Assembly (NCBI GenBank): GCA_027604005.1
Contig: JADGJT010000018.1
Span: 64,046 to 106,924 of the forward strand
Reading direction: 5' to 3'
Source: Dinochytrium kinnereticum
Lineage: Eukaryota > Chytridiomycota > Chytridiomycetes > Chytridiales > Chytridiaceae
DNA length: 42,879 nt
Below the pieces are notes generated by a model, which was given only the letters and a program-made list of their open reading frames with translations, had not been told where the DNA came from and made no database searches. Position numbers and translations under genes: made by a program. Below are positions 1 through 11,894 of the stretch, in pieces (position 1 is the first letter of the stretch; each line of letters opens with the position of its first letter).

Positions 1-461
1 CTCGAGATCTTTAATGAATAAAAAAAATTTAATGGACTTGGGTGTACTGTTTTGCTTGTTTCTTTCGTAGAAGTTTTTTATTGCGTGTTTTTGTTTTTTG
101 AGTTGGGGGAGGTGGGGGCGGTTGGACATTTCGTTACAGCGGAAATTGATGAGGGGTGCGGGGGTGGGGGAAGAAACAAACACGGCAGATAAGTGTCAAT
201 GTTATCTATTCTTTGTTTTTCGTATTTTTTTTTCCAATTTGTTGAGTTGACTGAACCTCCCCGTCATCGATTTCACCCTCTTTTGCTTCTTTGTTCAAGA
301 ATCTATACATTCAAGCCTTCAAAACCATAAAATAATCATATAAAAAAAAGATAAAAAAAAAAAGGAAATAGTGCTGATTGCCCCCTCAAAGCCCAAGATC
401 CAGCCCAAACCCCAAACGACCACCCAACCTGACCGCCCAAACCAACCACAACCAAGACCCA
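1..461. other. Downstream flank of LRR-TM-SAM copy A; no gene seen
   Basis: T-rich then A-rich low-complexity sequence with homopolymer runs. It probably holds the 3' untranslated region and polyadenylation region of the minus-strand gene that ends at 462. No open frame here resembles a protein. Confidence 0.5.
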
Positions 462-3190
462 TCAGGAATATTGAGGTGGGGCATCGGTGTTAGGCCGTTC
501 TCTGGTGTAGGTCATTGGCGCGATACCTTTGATCTCATCAACCGCAATCAAGATAAAGGTTCTCGCTGAAGCCGATTGAATGCCAATATCTGTCAAGAAG
601 GCGTCGGTGACGTTTAGGAGAACATAGCCGTTGATGTTTTCGCCTGCATTGAGTTCCGATTGGGATTAGAATTGAGTGGAGGAAAAGACTGGCAATGAGA
701 TTGCGCAGAAAAGTGTAACGGAAAGAAATTCATGAGAGGGTAAAAGGGGTGAAAAGGAAAAGGACGAAAAGAAAACGACTGAAAGGCTGTATGTGAATCG
801 GTGAAATGAGAATGAGAATGCAAAAGAGAAACAACCTTTAAAAATGTCGACTAGCTGAGGCCCAAGCCCAATAGAGAGCAGCCACTCGGCTACCTGATCA
901 CAGCTCCAAGTAGAAACTTCCGATACCCGGCTTACCGTACCTGCTGTGGCGGCAGATATTCTAGATGTCCCCTCAGTTGCTTCAGCATGAGACAACCCAT
1001 AATGCAATGCAGCCGAGTAAAGATTCGAGCTCTTCTCATTTGCAGCCCGAGCCAAGGAGACGTCCAGAGATCTCTGATCATCCATTAAATCGCGCGACAA
1101 CGACCCATCTGACGACGGGAAAAACTTGACATTTCCACTCGGAGGAGTTTCAAAAGGTTGAATAAGCGAGGGTGCAGCAGATACGACGTGATTCTCCTTT
1201 TCGGAATTTTCTTGGACAGTAGTGGCGGCAAGTTGTTTAATCTGCTGCTTCTTGACATCCTTACCATCCGTGGATGATAAGATTGGTGGCGGAAATATGT
1301 CAACATTTCTCGAAAGAGAGGGCGAAGCCGCGATCGACGTTCTCACAGTTGCTCCATGCAAAGGTACCAAAGGGACAAAGTTCAGATTCGATGGTGCATT
1401 TCCATTCACAGACGGTAGGATAGCCGATACACTCTTCACCTCAGTGGCATTCATACGCGCCCGCTTCTTTCTATACATAAAGAATACCACAAAAGCAAAA
1501 GCGCATAGCACCGCAATCGCCAAAGATGATGAGACCGCGATAACAACCAAGCTTCCGGAGTTCGAAGAATCAGGTTCCCGGTTTCCCGCGACGGCTGCCG
1601 TATTCGATACAGGGCCAGTGCTGGTCGGAGAAAGACCAGGACTACCAGGAGCAGCAGATAGATACCCGCTGGTGGAAGGGCTATTGGAGGATGAGATCGT
1701 GGCGATCGTGGACGAGATTCTCGAAGAGACGAAAGAACCTTGTCCAGAAGTAGAGGCTAAAGATCCTAGATTGGATTCTGAAACGGGTACAGAGCTTGAA
1801 GGAGTAATGGGTGCTGGTGAAGTAACCGGGCCTGGTTCTTGAGGTAGAAATGGTGCGCATTCTGAGGAAGTCTTTTGGATCGGGCTGTTATTTGCGTTTG
1901 TTTTTTTGTTTGTTTTTTTTGTCGGCGACGAGATGCAGAAAAGGGTAAATATAACAGAAAGATTGGAAGTGACTGGTTTGTTCGCACTTATCAGGAGAAG
2001 ACGCAATAAAGTCCTGAGGCCTGTAGCAGTTATTCGCATAACTTCATAAGAAGATGTTAGCAGTGCAGTACTAATTAGAAACTCACTAGAAGGTGAATGG
2101 AACTCGGGGAACCGGACCCGATAGAAAGTTATTTCTGATTTCTCTACGAAACGGGAAGAATGGAACCAGTTAAATTCAAACCTCTAGCTCGGCAACTTCT
2201 TCAAAACCTACAGAGCAGTTAAGCCAGAAGGAAGCTTGGCTAGATCAATGTTTCCAGACAATATATTATCGTTTAACGCTCTATAACAAAAGGGTAAATA
2301 GCTTTAAAGAGAAACCAGCACAGCACTTACAGGCCTCTCAAGCCTATCATCCCAGAAAGATCAGCAACTTCTCCCGTGAGCCTGTTGCTCCCAAGGAACC
2401 TAGAACCATAATATTGGAGGAGAACATAAAGGTGTAAGGATTAAAATGCGGAACAAAAGTAACCCGTCTCTTAATGAAACATGTTCACTCACATATATGC
2501 CACTTTTTTCAGCTGGTTTAATTCGGAAGGAAGTGTTCCTCCCAGCAAGTTGCTGTCAAAGTTGCTTTGAAAAAAATCAGTCATATGTATACGTAAAGGC
2601 AAGAGGCAGTCAGGCTTCATGAAGGCCACTATCATTTTATCAATAAACGGAAGATCGTACGAAGAAGGATGAGTGGCATGGTAGAAGCTCACATAAGTTC
2701 GAGGTTGGTCAGGGCACCTAATTCACTTGGTATCGGCCCAGAAAATCTGTTGCTTTGGAGGTATCTTGGAAAAAGAACAGAAAATAAAATAAATACGGCA
2801 ATAAATGTGCATCGTTCTCAGTCAAGCAGACGCATTCCGCCAACCGTAGCGTCCAGACCGAAACCAACATGATCTGCCATACACCCACACCGAAAATGTA
2901 AAGCCAAAGAGGATGAAAGCTCACAAGCTCCTCAATGCAGTAAGCTGGCCTATTCCAGCCGGAAAACTCCCCGAAAGGCCATTCTGATCCACCGCCCTGC
3001 ATCCAGAATCAAAGGAGGCATTTGATAAGGACACTTCGCAGGACAACGACATGGCTCACAGAAATGTGATGCGATTCGATGCATCGCACTCAGTCCTGAG
3101 TCTTCGTGGTAATGGGATGTCCACGTTGCAGCAAGCAGCGGTGACCTGCAGCGTCGGAAATATCTGAGCTAGGATAGAGCAGTCCGTCAT
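462..3190 (-). CDS. LRR-TM-SAM receptor-like protein, copy A (premature stop across a splice junction)
   Basis: Ten exons: 3060-3190, 2925-2996, 2693-2764, 2493-2564, 2331-2399, 2212-2280, 2087-2143, 1988-2020, 836-1884 and 462-643. The predicted order is a Cys-containing N-terminal cap (MTDCSILAQIFPTLQ...), about six leucine-rich repeats of the plant-like LxGxIP type, a Ser/Thr/Pro-rich stalk, one membrane helix (VVIAVSSSLAIAVLCAFAFVV) followed by a basic stop-transfer (MYRKKRAR), a long low-complexity cytoplasmic part, and a C-terminal SAM domain (WSCDQVAEWLLSIGLG ... NINGYVLLNVTD). Exon lengths match copy B at 6696-9408 except the stalk exon, which is 21 nt longer. Defect: joining exon 7 (ends TA at 2088-2087) to exon 8 (starts G at 2020) gives TAG, where copy B has TTG (Leu). 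The product would stop at about residue 180, before the stalk, membrane helix and SAM domain. Exon 7 is 57 nt, so skipping it would restore the frame. The start at 3190 is the first conserved Met; a signal-peptide exon may lie upstream. Confidence 0.78.
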
Positions 3191-3735
3191 CTCAACTGAG
3201 ATCCCGCATATGGTTGACGGTGGGACAGACTGGTAACAGACTGCCCAAGAAAAAAACAAGCCTGGAACGCACTTTCAAAAAGACAACCCTTGGCCTCAAG
3301 TCGACTTCACCGTCTTCAGGGGATGTCCGATGTACTCCATCGCTCTTGCTGCCGCCTATAATCCTTCCTCTCCACATAGTCGGGCTGACTGGCGACTACC
3401 AAGCGTGTTTGCTTCCCCTTTCGTTAAATGAGATCATATCCAATCACACTGTCCATAACACCTCCAATCGCATCAACCTTTACTCTAACTTGTGGCTGTT
3501 GATTGTCTTAGCTTCATGTATTAGTGTCTATATGCAGATAAAAACAATGGCGTTCAATCACCGGCCGAGTCTGAAGACAAGGAACGACGTACACGTTCAA
3601 ATCACCGTTCACTTTGATTGTCTCTAGTACTACTTTAAACGTAATTAAAGCACGCGAAGAAAATCATCCAAGGTATGGATTAAAAAGGATTCCACATCCC
3701 CAGTTGCCATTCAGTATCAAAAAGAGTAGATTTCA

Positions 3736-5741
3736 ATGGCTCATTACGGCCTCATCTCCAAACGGAGAATGAACAACACCCTCATCGTGCTCATCCTTTT
3801 CGTCATCGGATGGGCCGCCTACGATCTCATGGTCCTAAACCAGCAATCCCACGATCTTCTCTTTTCAAACTCCACAACATCACGTTCCATTCAACCCCGA
3901 CGCGTCACGACGAATTCGACGAGAACTGTCAAGGTTATATGTGAACAGCCGGAGAAACCTAAACGGAAGAACACCACAGCGATTCTTGCGAGGGCAGTTA
4001 ACCAGGCTTTGATGGTCCCCACTTTCATTAATTTGACGTTAAAGGAGTTGGAAAGGGGAATTGATCTGCTGCAAATTCAGTTTGCGGACTTTTTGAATGG
4101 GGAACTTGGTCGCGAGAGTGATGAGTGAGTGGTTCCTCCTTTTTTCTTGCATCAATCAGCCTTCACATTCCCGAATCCATATCTCTTCAGCGAGAGTATC
4201 TTGACTCCTAAACTGACCCTGCGTCATCAACAGAGGACTTTTCGGCGGCTCGCTAGCCAACCTATCAGAACCTTTTGACGTCCGATCAACCTGGGAAAGA
4301 CTCTACGCCTACTCCCGCCTCGCCTCGAAAACCCCATACAACCGCACGAATTTTCTCCAACTCGGTCGCAGAACGCGTTCAGCCCACCTGATCCACACAA
4401 TCCTCCACGACAGACCAGAGCTCCACCCCCTCCTCTCCTCACAAACGAACCGACCAACAGCCACGAAATCCGATCTTCTCCTGTTCAAAAGCAACCTCCG
4501 TGAAACGCTTCATCAAATGACCCAACAGCTCTACTGGTGGATCTTTCCGAGGTTCAAGAGTTTGCAGGAGATGGCTGATGGGTACTCGGGACGTGGCTTG
4601 GTGTTGAGCACTGGAAAGTATCACTTTGAGTTGGCGTTGAACATGTTGGTGTCGCTTCGAACCGTTTTGAATAGCACTATACCTGTGGAGGTTTGGTATG
4701 CTGGGCCCGAGGACCTAGATTCGGAGATGTTGGAGATGTTTAGATCTATCAGGGGAGTAAAGACTTTTGATATATATGAGTACTTTGCGGATGAGGCGAG
4801 GAATCTTGAAGGATGGGCTATCAAGCCTTTCGCCATTCTCGCGTCCACTTTCAAGGAGGTCATTTTTGTGGACGCTGATGTTCTGTTCCTTCAAGACCCT
4901 TATTCCGTCATGGATAGGTCACGGATCTTCCAGAAATACGGGCAGCTGTTTTTCCAGGATAGGACTCTGGGAGGAGAAGAACCGACCTGGTTTCAGTCTT
5001 TTGTGCCTTACCCATCTAGTTACGCGAAGGGTAGGAGGTATATGCAACAGGTGTCGGTTCATGAGATGGAATCAGGGGTCGTGATCGTCGATAAAGGTCG
5101 CACTTCTGTCCTTCACGCAATGCTAGCGGTTTGCAAGCTCAACTCCAAAAAAGAACGAGACGAAAACACCTACAATAACGTGCACGGTAAACCCTCTCCT
5201 CACTTATTTGATGATTTCATTCCATTTCCCCAACAACGATACTTGGACCAAGCTCCTCAAAACTAACCCCCACACCATACTCCTCAACACCGCAGGCGAC
5301 AAAGAAACTTTCTGGATGTCCTGGGAAATGATGCGAATTCCCTGGTCCTTTGCACCAGCCTACGGCGGCACAATAGGCTACAAAAACGCCAACAATGCAA
5401 TCTGCGGCGGCCTCTACCACCCCGACGAGGACCTCAAACCCCTTTGGTGGAACGGAGGAGTCCTCCGGAACAAGCATTCCGATTCCGGTCTCTATATTGA
5501 CTTCGAATACGCCGCGACCGATGTGAAGGGGTACGGTATCAAGTGGGAGTGGGAGACGGACACGTCGCCTTTCTGCTTAAAATTCAAAAATCCTTACCCT
5601 GGTAGCGTCGTGAAGCTTTCGAGGAAGGAGAGGTGGGAGGCTGGGATGTTTGTTAAGCTCCATAGAGAGATGAAGAGGAAGGGAGCTGTGGAGTGGTTGA
5701 AAGGAGTTAAAGGAGTTTTGAGAGATGCCGAAGAGGAGTGA
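3736..5741 (+). CDS. GT71-family (MNN1-like) alpha-mannosyltransferase
   Basis: Exons 3736-4124, 4234-5186 and 5296-5741 close in frame to 595 residues; both introns are 109 nt. The N-terminus is a type II signal anchor (hydrophobic residues about 14-30 after KRRMNN), as expected for a Golgi lumenal transferase. The catalytic region has the family's DxD motif in VIFVDADVLFLQDP, then YGQLFFQDRT, and the conserved DKETFW block shortly after the second splice junction. The MNN1 family transfers alpha-1,3-mannose to protein-linked glycans of the fungal cell wall; the acceptor here cannot be told. The gene lies between the two head-to-head LRR-TM-SAM copies and faces copy B. Family assignment is confident; the exact linkage is not. 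Confidence 0.88.
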
Positions 5742-6695
5742 AGATAAGTATGTCAAGCTTCATAGAGAGATGAAAGTGGATCGATAGAGTTTTGAGGGAG
5801 TCTTAGGAGGAGGGATCCCGCAGGCGTTTGCTTGTTATAGAACCGCTTATTTTTTTTCTCCTTCGTTTTACTACTTTATAAAGAAAGTGTTGAGGTTGGT
5901 TGTTGACAGTAGATTGCGAATCTGATTTGACATCGTTGATTTTTCACGGGCTTCTGCATCCACCTTTGAAACTCTCGTCCAGGAGTTAATAAAGATATGC
6001 ACGTTGGCAACGAGTATAGTTCGAAATCCCATATCAACTGAACTAGCAGAAGTAGGTAGTAAAGGGGTATATTCAAGATAATAGTATGATAAGATACATC
6101 TCTCCAAAATAAAACTCAATCGATATCTCAAGAGGGAAGATAAGTTGGGGAATCCCTAACGTCATAGACCCTCCCACACCCTCCGCTAACCATTAGGCCC
6201 TACATCCCGTACTTACGCCATCACTGTCTGGTTCTTTCAACCCAACTTATATGGGAATGAGACATAGGTTATCGAATGTTGCTTTGTGGTGTCCCACGAC
6301 GTTATGGCGACTAGGACGGATTCCTGGCACTACTAACCTTGCAAGTGGGCAGTTGAGGCGTGAGAGGTGGGACAAGTGAGAGCGAGAATTCATTATTAAG
6401 AAATAAAGGAACAGGCTGCGAAAGGACGTGGTGCGCATGCTGAAGACTATGTCCTGAGGACCAGAATGAACTCTGAAGGGGTTAATTCCATATGTTAAAT
6501 GCATATCAAGTAATAAGGTAGATAAGTCACACTTCATGCCAAGTAAATTGTTTCAAATTGAACGTTGAGAGTAAAGTTACGGTATCACATAATTGCCTTC
6601 TGAGATGCCTAACAAGGTGCACAAACAAACAAACCATCCACTTCTGTCCAGCCACTCTGTCTCACGGTCATTGTTGCTGTGACGTCTCAGTCGAG
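5742..6695. other. Intergenic region with a decayed copy of the GT71 3' end
   Basis: Just after the GT71 stop, the segment at about 5750-5815 repeats parts of the last exon (CATAGAGAGATGAA and GAGTTTTGAG blocks found near 5660 and 5715) with small changes, like a degenerate local duplication. The rest shows no coding feature. The part next to 6696 should hold the promoter, and perhaps a signal-peptide exon, of LRR-TM-SAM copy B. Confidence 0.45.
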
Positions 6696-9408
6696 ATGAC
6701 AGACTGCTCCGTCCTCGCTGAGATATTCCCGACGCTGCAGATCCCCGCCGCTTGCTGCAATGTTGACATTCCGTTGCCGCGAAGACTCAAGACTGAGTGC
6801 GATGGATCGAACCGCATCACTTTTCTGTGAGCTGCTTCTCTTGTTGTCTTTAAACTGTCGAGTTAATCGAATTCCCGCTTTGATACTGGATGCAGGACGG
6901 TTGATAATAATGGCCTTACTGGAAGCATTCCGGCTGAAATAGGTCAGCTCACTGCATTGAGGAGCTTGTGAGTGTTCATCCTTTACCCTTATGGTTTCAG
7001 TTACGTTTGATGGAAATTCATTTACTTGTGAAAACTTGGTGTATATTTGTTTAACTCGTCTCTATGTATCCAACAAAGATACCTCCAAAACAACAGATTT
7101 TCTGGTCCTATACCAAGAGAATTAGGTTTTCTAACCAACCTCGACCTTATGTGAGTCTCAATCATGCCAATTTGCCCAACACCTCCCCTTCACTCAATTC
7201 CCATCCTGAATGGAATTACTTGAAGCCTACAGCTTTCCTACCTCTCGCCTTTTTAATGCCTGCATGTGTTGCATACACATATGACTGATTTTCTCAAAGC
7301 AACTTCGACAGCAATTTTCTGGCAGGAACGCTTCCCTCCGAATTAAATCAGCTGAAAAATGCGAGATATCTGTGAGTTGAAATCATTCACGTCCAGACAG
7401 ATAGCCTTTTTTTTGTTTCAACTCTCTGACTTGGCCTTTCCTTTTATGAGTCAAGGTTCCTTGGGAACAATAGACTCACTGGACAGCTTACTGATCTCTC
7501 TGGGATGACAAGTTTAGAAGGCCTGTAAGTGTGGTGCTGCCCCCCTTTTTTAAGTCTTTCTTCCTAGATGCTAAGTTATTTTTCTTATAGCGCCTTGAAC
7601 GACAATATATTGTCCGGAAGCATTGATCCAGCCAAGCTTCCCTCTGGCCTAGCAGCTCTGTACGTTTGCCGAAACCGCCCATTTATATCAATTTTTCTAA
7701 CTAATTCGATCCTTTTCCTTATAAAGAGATATTACAAATAACTTTCTTTCGGGTGCTGCTCCCCAGTTTCCACCTACCTTATTGTGAGTTTCTGCCAAAC
7801 GACTACTCTTGTGCTAATATCTTGCATAAAGTTATTCGAGGAATTGTTACAGGCCTCAAGACTTGACTTCATCTTCTCCTGATAAGTTAGTATAAAGGAG
7901 TAGATTTTTATCATCGCTCTTCTTTCCTCTTTTTAGAGTATTTATAAACCTTGTCATTTTTTTTTTAAAAAAATATTGCAGCTCCATCCAAAAGACTTCC
8001 GATGAATGCTCAAGATTCCTGCCACCGGAACCAATTTCATCTGCACCTCCTACTTTACCATCCAATCCAGAACCTTCAGCCTCTTCGTCTGGTGAGACTT
8101 CCTTCGACTCTTCCAGTATATCGCCCACGATTTCAACGATATCATCTTCCACTAGCCCTTCTTCCAGCGGATTTCTATCTACTGCTCCTGGCAGTCCTAG
8201 TCTTTCTCCAACCAGCATCGGCCCTTTATCGAATACGGCAGGCATCGCGGGAAGCCGGGAACCTGAACCTTCGAGCTCCGGAAACGTAAGCGTGGTTATT
8301 ATTGCCGTATCCTCGTCTTTAGCGATCGCGGTGCTGTGTGCTTTGGCTTTTGCGGCGTTCTTGATGTACCGAAGGAGGAGGACGCGTATGAACGCTTCCG
8401 GGACAAAGATTGTATTGGCTACTTCTTCCAATGGAAGTGCAGTATTGAATCCAAGCCATGGCTATTTTGTCCCATTGGTGCCTTTGAATGGAACTACCCA
8501 TGAGTCACTATCTGGGGCTACGACGGTCTCTTCTACTCATCTAAGAAGTGTTGATGTATTTCCGCCATCGTTCTTGCCCTCTGCCGACGCTAAGGATCTT
8601 AATAAGCAGCAGAAAAATCAAGTTGCCAACCGAATGGGCTCCGAAAAGGAGAAACATGCGGCATCTGTAGCGTCCCCTCTTTTTCAACCTCTTCAATCTC
8701 AACCGAATGAAAGTGTTAGGTTCTTCCCTTCGGACAGTGACTTGTCGCGCGATTTTAAAGACAAGAAAGGATCTCAGGCCCTCTCCTTGGCACAGCAATC
8801 GGCTGCAAATGAGAAGAACTCAAATATTTTTTCGGCAGAATTATCCCGTAGGGCTACTTCCAGTGCAGCTCAGGGGACGCCTGGAACATCTGCAGCTGCA
8901 GCGGGTACGGTAAGCCGGGTATCTGAGGTTTCTACTTGGAGTTGTGACCAGGTGGCCGAGTGGCTACTCTCTATCGGAGTTGGGACCCAATTAGTCGACG
9001 TTTTAAAAGGTTGTGTTTCCGATCTACAACTTTTCATTTCTTTCCCTCGCTTCTTTCCCTCGCTTCAGCAATTCACTTGTCTTTTCATTTATTTCCATTT
9101 AATCATTTCATTTCAACCTTTTTCGTTGTCCTTCTGATGAGTGGTGATCGTATCCCTTACTTTTTTTCGCAATTTCATTGTCAAGTCTTTTTCCAGTCAT
9201 TATTAACCATTCGGACCTCTATGCAGAAAAAAATATCAACGGCTATGTTCTCCTAAACGTTACGGACGCCTTCTTGACTGATATTGGCATTCAATCGGCT
9301 TCAGCGAGAACTTTTATCTTGATTTCAGTCGATGAGATCAAAGGTATCGCGCCAATTACCTACCCTAGACAAGCGCCTAACGTCGATGCGCCACCTCAAT
9401 ATTTCTGA
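6696..9408 (+). CDS. LRR-TM-SAM receptor-like protein, copy B (intact)
   Basis: Exons 6696-6826, 6896-6967, 7079-7150, 7300-7371, 7456-7524, 7591-7659, 7727-7783, 7853-7885, 7982-9009 and 9227-9408 sum to 1785 nt, a clean frame of 594 residues. Order: N-terminal cap with paired Cys (IPAACCNVDIPLP), leucine-rich repeats such as NGLTGSIPAEIGQL and NRFSGPIPRELG, a Ser/Pro/Thr-rich stalk, a membrane helix (VVIIAVSSSLAIAVLCALAF) with a basic flank (MYRRRRTR), an unstructured cytoplasmic segment, and a C-terminal SAM domain split by the last intron (WSCDQVAEWLLSIGVG / INGYVLLNVTDAFL). No kinase domain is present. The likely role is a surface protein whose LRRs bind outside and whose SAM domain self-associates or recruits partners inside; this is inference. 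All splice junctions are phase 2. No signal peptide is visible in the first exon, so an upstream exon may be missing. Confidence 0.85.
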
Positions 9409-9682
9409 GGGATTTTTTTTTTTTTTTTATACTTTTGCTCTTGCGGGACTGTTTTTCAGAGCTTTCTGGCACTAGCTAGTAATTAATACTTGCTTTTTAA
9501 AGGCTTGTGTCGAAAAAATAGTTATTGAGAAATGGGTCTTCCTTCCTAGTTGTTTTGTATCTCCGAACCAAAGCGTCTCAAGATTTACAAATTTACTGTA
9601 AACAAATATATTAAACTCCGACCCAAAGAGGGGCGACCTACCACATTTCGACGAAACACCCGGAGAGCATCACCTTGGAGGC
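9409..9682. other. Intergenic region, no gene seen
   Basis: A poly-T run follows the copy B stop, then sequence without a recognisable feature up to the acyltransferase start. It probably holds a 3' UTR and the next promoter. Confidence 0.4.
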
Positions 9683-11572
9683 ATGTATCAGGGAATACCC
9701 CCCGCCTCAAACACCCCCGACACCTCTCCCTTGGTGGGAGAGAATGGGATGCCTGCCCACACAGTCTTGATAGAGGGGGCGGATGGGCATAACAACCTTC
9801 GTGGGCCTCAACATTCTTTCCCAAGCTGTCAGAAGAAAGGTGGCGTTGTATTGAAAATCGATGAGTTCTTCAATGGCGTTTGCTTTGTAAGTTCTTTTTT
9901 TTTGCAGTAGTCTCTGGTTTGCAACCTTTTTGCACGAGTCATTATTGATGTTTGTCATTTAATACCACAGTACCTGCGCAAACTGCTCCTATCAAACTAT
10001 TCCTATTCTCATGATACTTCCCAAGGAAGTCAATTGGAATATTTAAATGGTCTTCGTGCGGTATGTCATTTAGCTGCGCTGTCTAGGCAACTAAAGAATG
10101 TCGACAGATTGCGTGCTGGTTGGTCTACACAAGCCATATCGCTACATCCTTTCCAAAGCGAGAAGATGGAATCGACCCAGTGTATTTTGTAAGTCCTCTA
10201 TTTATGAGGTCATACTGGGCTTGATTCACTCCATTTTATCCAGTATCGCATATCCTAACCTATTTTTTTATTGCTGCAGATTCGAGGCTCCACCATTGGC
10301 GTTGGAATGTTTTACATCCTCAGCGGTCGGGTCCTTGCAATTTCCTTCTTGAAAAAAAAAGATCCGCTAGTTTTGGCCAGTTCAATTTTACGTCGTCCCA
10401 TGCGTTTGATATGGCCTGCGATTGGGGCTCAGCTTATCCACTATGCATTTTATCATTTGGGGCTATACACTTATGGGCCTGAGATCAAAGAAAGGTTTCC
10501 GGGATTCAGCATGGTTGTCGAATCGACGGATAAAGTCCCTACACTCTTTGAAACTTTCACTCAACCTTTGATCATGGTAATTAATCTCCTCTATCGTAAA
10601 AAATGCTTACTTTCCACCCATATTTTTTAAAAGTACAATGCTGGCCCGCTCCCTAAGTACCCCGCCGGCGTTCAATGGACTCTTGCCCGGGAACTCTCTG
10701 GGTCGTTCTTAACGTTCACTGTCGCCTTCGTTTTCGCGTATTTCCCGCGCCGAAAGTGGCTTTCATACTTGATCCTTTCAGTTGGAACATACTGGCTCCG
10801 CATGTTCGACACTTATTTTATTATTGGACTCGCGGTAGCGGAACTTAAACCCCTTATAATCCCTCGATCAGGATGGAGAAGATGGCTCACTATCATCATT
10901 TCAGCAACAATTATCATTACTTGGACATGCAGTCCGGACTTTCAGAATTGGTTGGACGAAATCAGTGGTGTGTACACTTTGGACGAAGATGGTAACTATG
11001 GGAAGCCCGTCGTTCCTCCATACTGGAAGTTCCGACCATCTAAGTTTTGGGGCGCTCTTTCCTTGTTGATCTTGGCTGAGTCTTCAGATTGGCTTCAATG
11101 GTTTTTGGAAACACCACCTGTCAGGTTGGCTTGATTTCTTGTTCTAAGTCCGTCTCGTTGTCGTGATTTTTTCTTGAAAACTTATTCACGTCGAATACAG
11201 ATTCGTCGCAAAGGTATCATTTGGATTCTACCTTTTACATCCAGTGGCGAGCGCTAGCTTTGGAACATGGTTGATTTCTGTTGTGGTTCCAGGTAGTATC
11301 GATTATTGCTTTGCTCGTTCTACTGCAATGAGACTTACACAGTTTTCTCAGATGTAACCGGTGAGCGTAGCAAGATCGAGCATCTAACATTCCTGCAAGC
11401 CTGGATCATCTATCTTGGTATCTTTGGGATGAGCGTGTTCCTCGGATGGATCTTTTACCTCACATTTGATCAGCAGAGCATCGTTATGGGCAAGTGGATT
11501 GAGAAGTTTGTAGCGCAGCCGAGGACGCCAGTGAAGGAGAAAAAGAGTGAGTCAGGAGTTGGAGTCATTTGA
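9683..11572 (+). CDS. Acyltransferase-3 family membrane protein
   Basis: Exons 9683-9886, 9971-10060, 10108-10188, 10280-10576, 10634-11124, 11201-11292 and 11352-11572 sum to 1476 nt (491 residues). The family signature appears as LEYLNGLRAIACWLVVYTSH near the N-terminus and RGSTIGVGMFYILSGRVLA after it, followed by many hydrophobic segments (for example LSYLILSVGTYWL, WLTIIISATIIIT, AWIIYLGIFGMSVFL) and FVAKVSFGFYLLHPVA near the C-terminus, as in multi-pass transferases that move acyl groups onto sugars or other small acceptors. The substrate cannot be told. The residues before LEYLNGLR (about 80) are predicted soluble, and the start at 9683 is the first in-frame Met of the first exon; a later start is possible. 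A candidate polyadenylation signal lies 31 nt after the stop. Confidence 0.85.
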
Positions 11573-11894
11573 AGAATGGACGATGGTTGCCTTTTTTTAG
11601 CGAATAAAGGAACGCCTGAACGACACGTCCAATGGTGTGCTTTAGAATATTATTCAATAATATTATGGGTGTACTTCCAGCAAAAGGAACGGAGATTCAT
11701 TTGTGGTGACTCAGGAGCGGCTAGCGGCTGGGTGACACACCAGACTTTGTGACATGTTTTAAGTGCGCTTGGCATGCAGCCATGCCATTACAAACCAAAC
11801 TCTAAAGGAACTCTGTTGACCCAACACTCTTCATCCATCTCAACACCACCATCTCCTCTGAGCCGTCATTGCACTGCCCACACCAGCAACTCAC
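11573..11894. other. Intergenic region between acyltransferase and surface-protein genes
   Basis: Holds the 3' end of the acyltransferase transcript and the promoter of the next gene. A small palindrome-like AATATTATTCAATAATATT near 11646 is visible. No coding feature. Confidence 0.4.
11603..11608 (+). terminator. Candidate polyadenylation signal AATAAA of the acyltransferase gene
   Basis: AATAAA occurs about 30 nt after the stop codon in otherwise non-coding sequence. The position is right for cleavage and polyadenylation, but the motif is common by chance in AT-rich DNA. Confidence 0.4.

Larger units (their letters stand above)
462..9408. repeat. Inverted (head-to-head) gene duplication flanking the GT71 gene
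   Basis: The arms 462-3190 (minus) and 6696-9408 (plus) encode the same ten-exon gene. Nine of ten exons have identical lengths. Some intron sequence is also still alike: for example the 3' end of the third intron reads CATATGACTGATTT...CAAAG in both copies, and the CTC/CTT-rich last introns are related. I see no similarity beyond the stop codons. The arms enclose 3.5 kb containing the GT71 gene. Confidence 0.85.

Noticed and set aside
1222..1842. 206-codon plus-strand open frame antisense to receptor copy A
   Set aside because: It is the mirror of the Ser/Pro-rich stalk and membrane exon; the corresponding antisense frame also appears in copy B (7856-8431), as expected from shared sequence rather than a gene.
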